A DNA stretch of 13,049 bases, from positions 1 through 13,049 of the forward strand of contig CAUJEQ010000250.1 of the NCBI GenBank assembly GCA_963169135.1. The letters are read 5' to 3'. Positions 13,007 to 13,049 of this stretch are shown here, in pieces (within the stretch, counting starts at the first letter, position 1; every line of letters begins with the position of its first letter). This stretch comes from Chloroflexota bacterium. Lineage in GTDB: Bacteria > Chloroflexota > Dehalococcoidia > Tepidiformales > Tepidiformaceae. The position numbers were made by a program, and so were the translations under genes. A model generated the notes under the pieces. The model worked only from the letters and a program-made list of their open reading frames with translations, searched no databases and was not told the DNA's origin.

Positions 13007-13049
13007 CTACTTGGCGGAGCCCGCCCGGCCCTCCAGCTCGGTCAGGTAG
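13007..13049 (-). CDS. C-terminal end of an unidentified gene (partial)
   Basis: The minus strand reads ...YLTELEGRAGSAK then TAG (13009-13007), an open frame entering from the right edge with the charged, Ala/Gly-ending character of a protein C-terminus. It would sit upstream of, and in the same direction as, the FmdB gene, 74 bases away. Too short to identify. Confidence 0.35.
   Translation of the reverse strand, partial: YLTELEGRAGSAK

Overview
This is a 13 kb, very GC-rich, tightly packed bacterial chromosome segment (roughly two thirds GC by eye, not computed). Intergenic gaps are all under 150 bases, and there are no RNA genes, insertion sequences or CRISPR arrays. The gene set fits a Chloroflexota-like bacterium: a dnaJ-prmA pair under a CIRCE-type heat-shock site, a RodZ-like helix-turn-helix/PASTA membrane protein joined to rimO, and a Bacillus-type GSI-alpha glutamine synthetase. 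The phylum is an inference from gene content and base composition; another GC-rich Gram-positive-like lineage is possible.

Layout. 1-1712, minus strand: the N-terminal 364 codons of an MFS transporter (cut by the window edge), preceded by a DinB-family protein. 1713-5073, plus strand: divergent intergenic region with a CIRCE-like element, then dnaJ, prmA, an NTF2/SnoaL-like gene behind a heptamer repeat, and an isocitrate lyase/PEP mutase family enzyme. 5203-5952, minus strand: a fused ArsR-SRPBCC regulator whose promoter holds its own palindromic operator. 6101-8334, plus strand: RodZ-PASTA protein and rimO, overlapping by one base. 8359-11229, plus strand: an accessory pair, namely a 629-residue cysteine-free protein whose N-terminus carries the AGN motif typical of eCIS-associated (DUF4157-type) cargo, and a two-part protein ending in a YbjN domain, which has a secretion-chaperone-like fold. 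11310-12632, plus strand: glnA. 12642-12932, minus strand: an FmdB-type zinc-ribbon protein, with the last codons of another minus-strand gene at the right edge.

Most of the window is housekeeping: protein folding, ribosome modification, nitrogen assimilation, envelope and shape. Two things stand out. First, the AGN-motif protein plus YbjN protein look like a candidate cargo/chaperone pair inserted between rimO and glnA, with its own promoter and no injection-system structural genes in view. Second, four genes (DinB, ArsR-SRPBCC, the AGN protein, FmdB) have a TANNNT -10 hexamer ending exactly six bases before the start codon. This predicts leaderless mRNAs as a general mode of gene expression in this organism and fixes several start codons.
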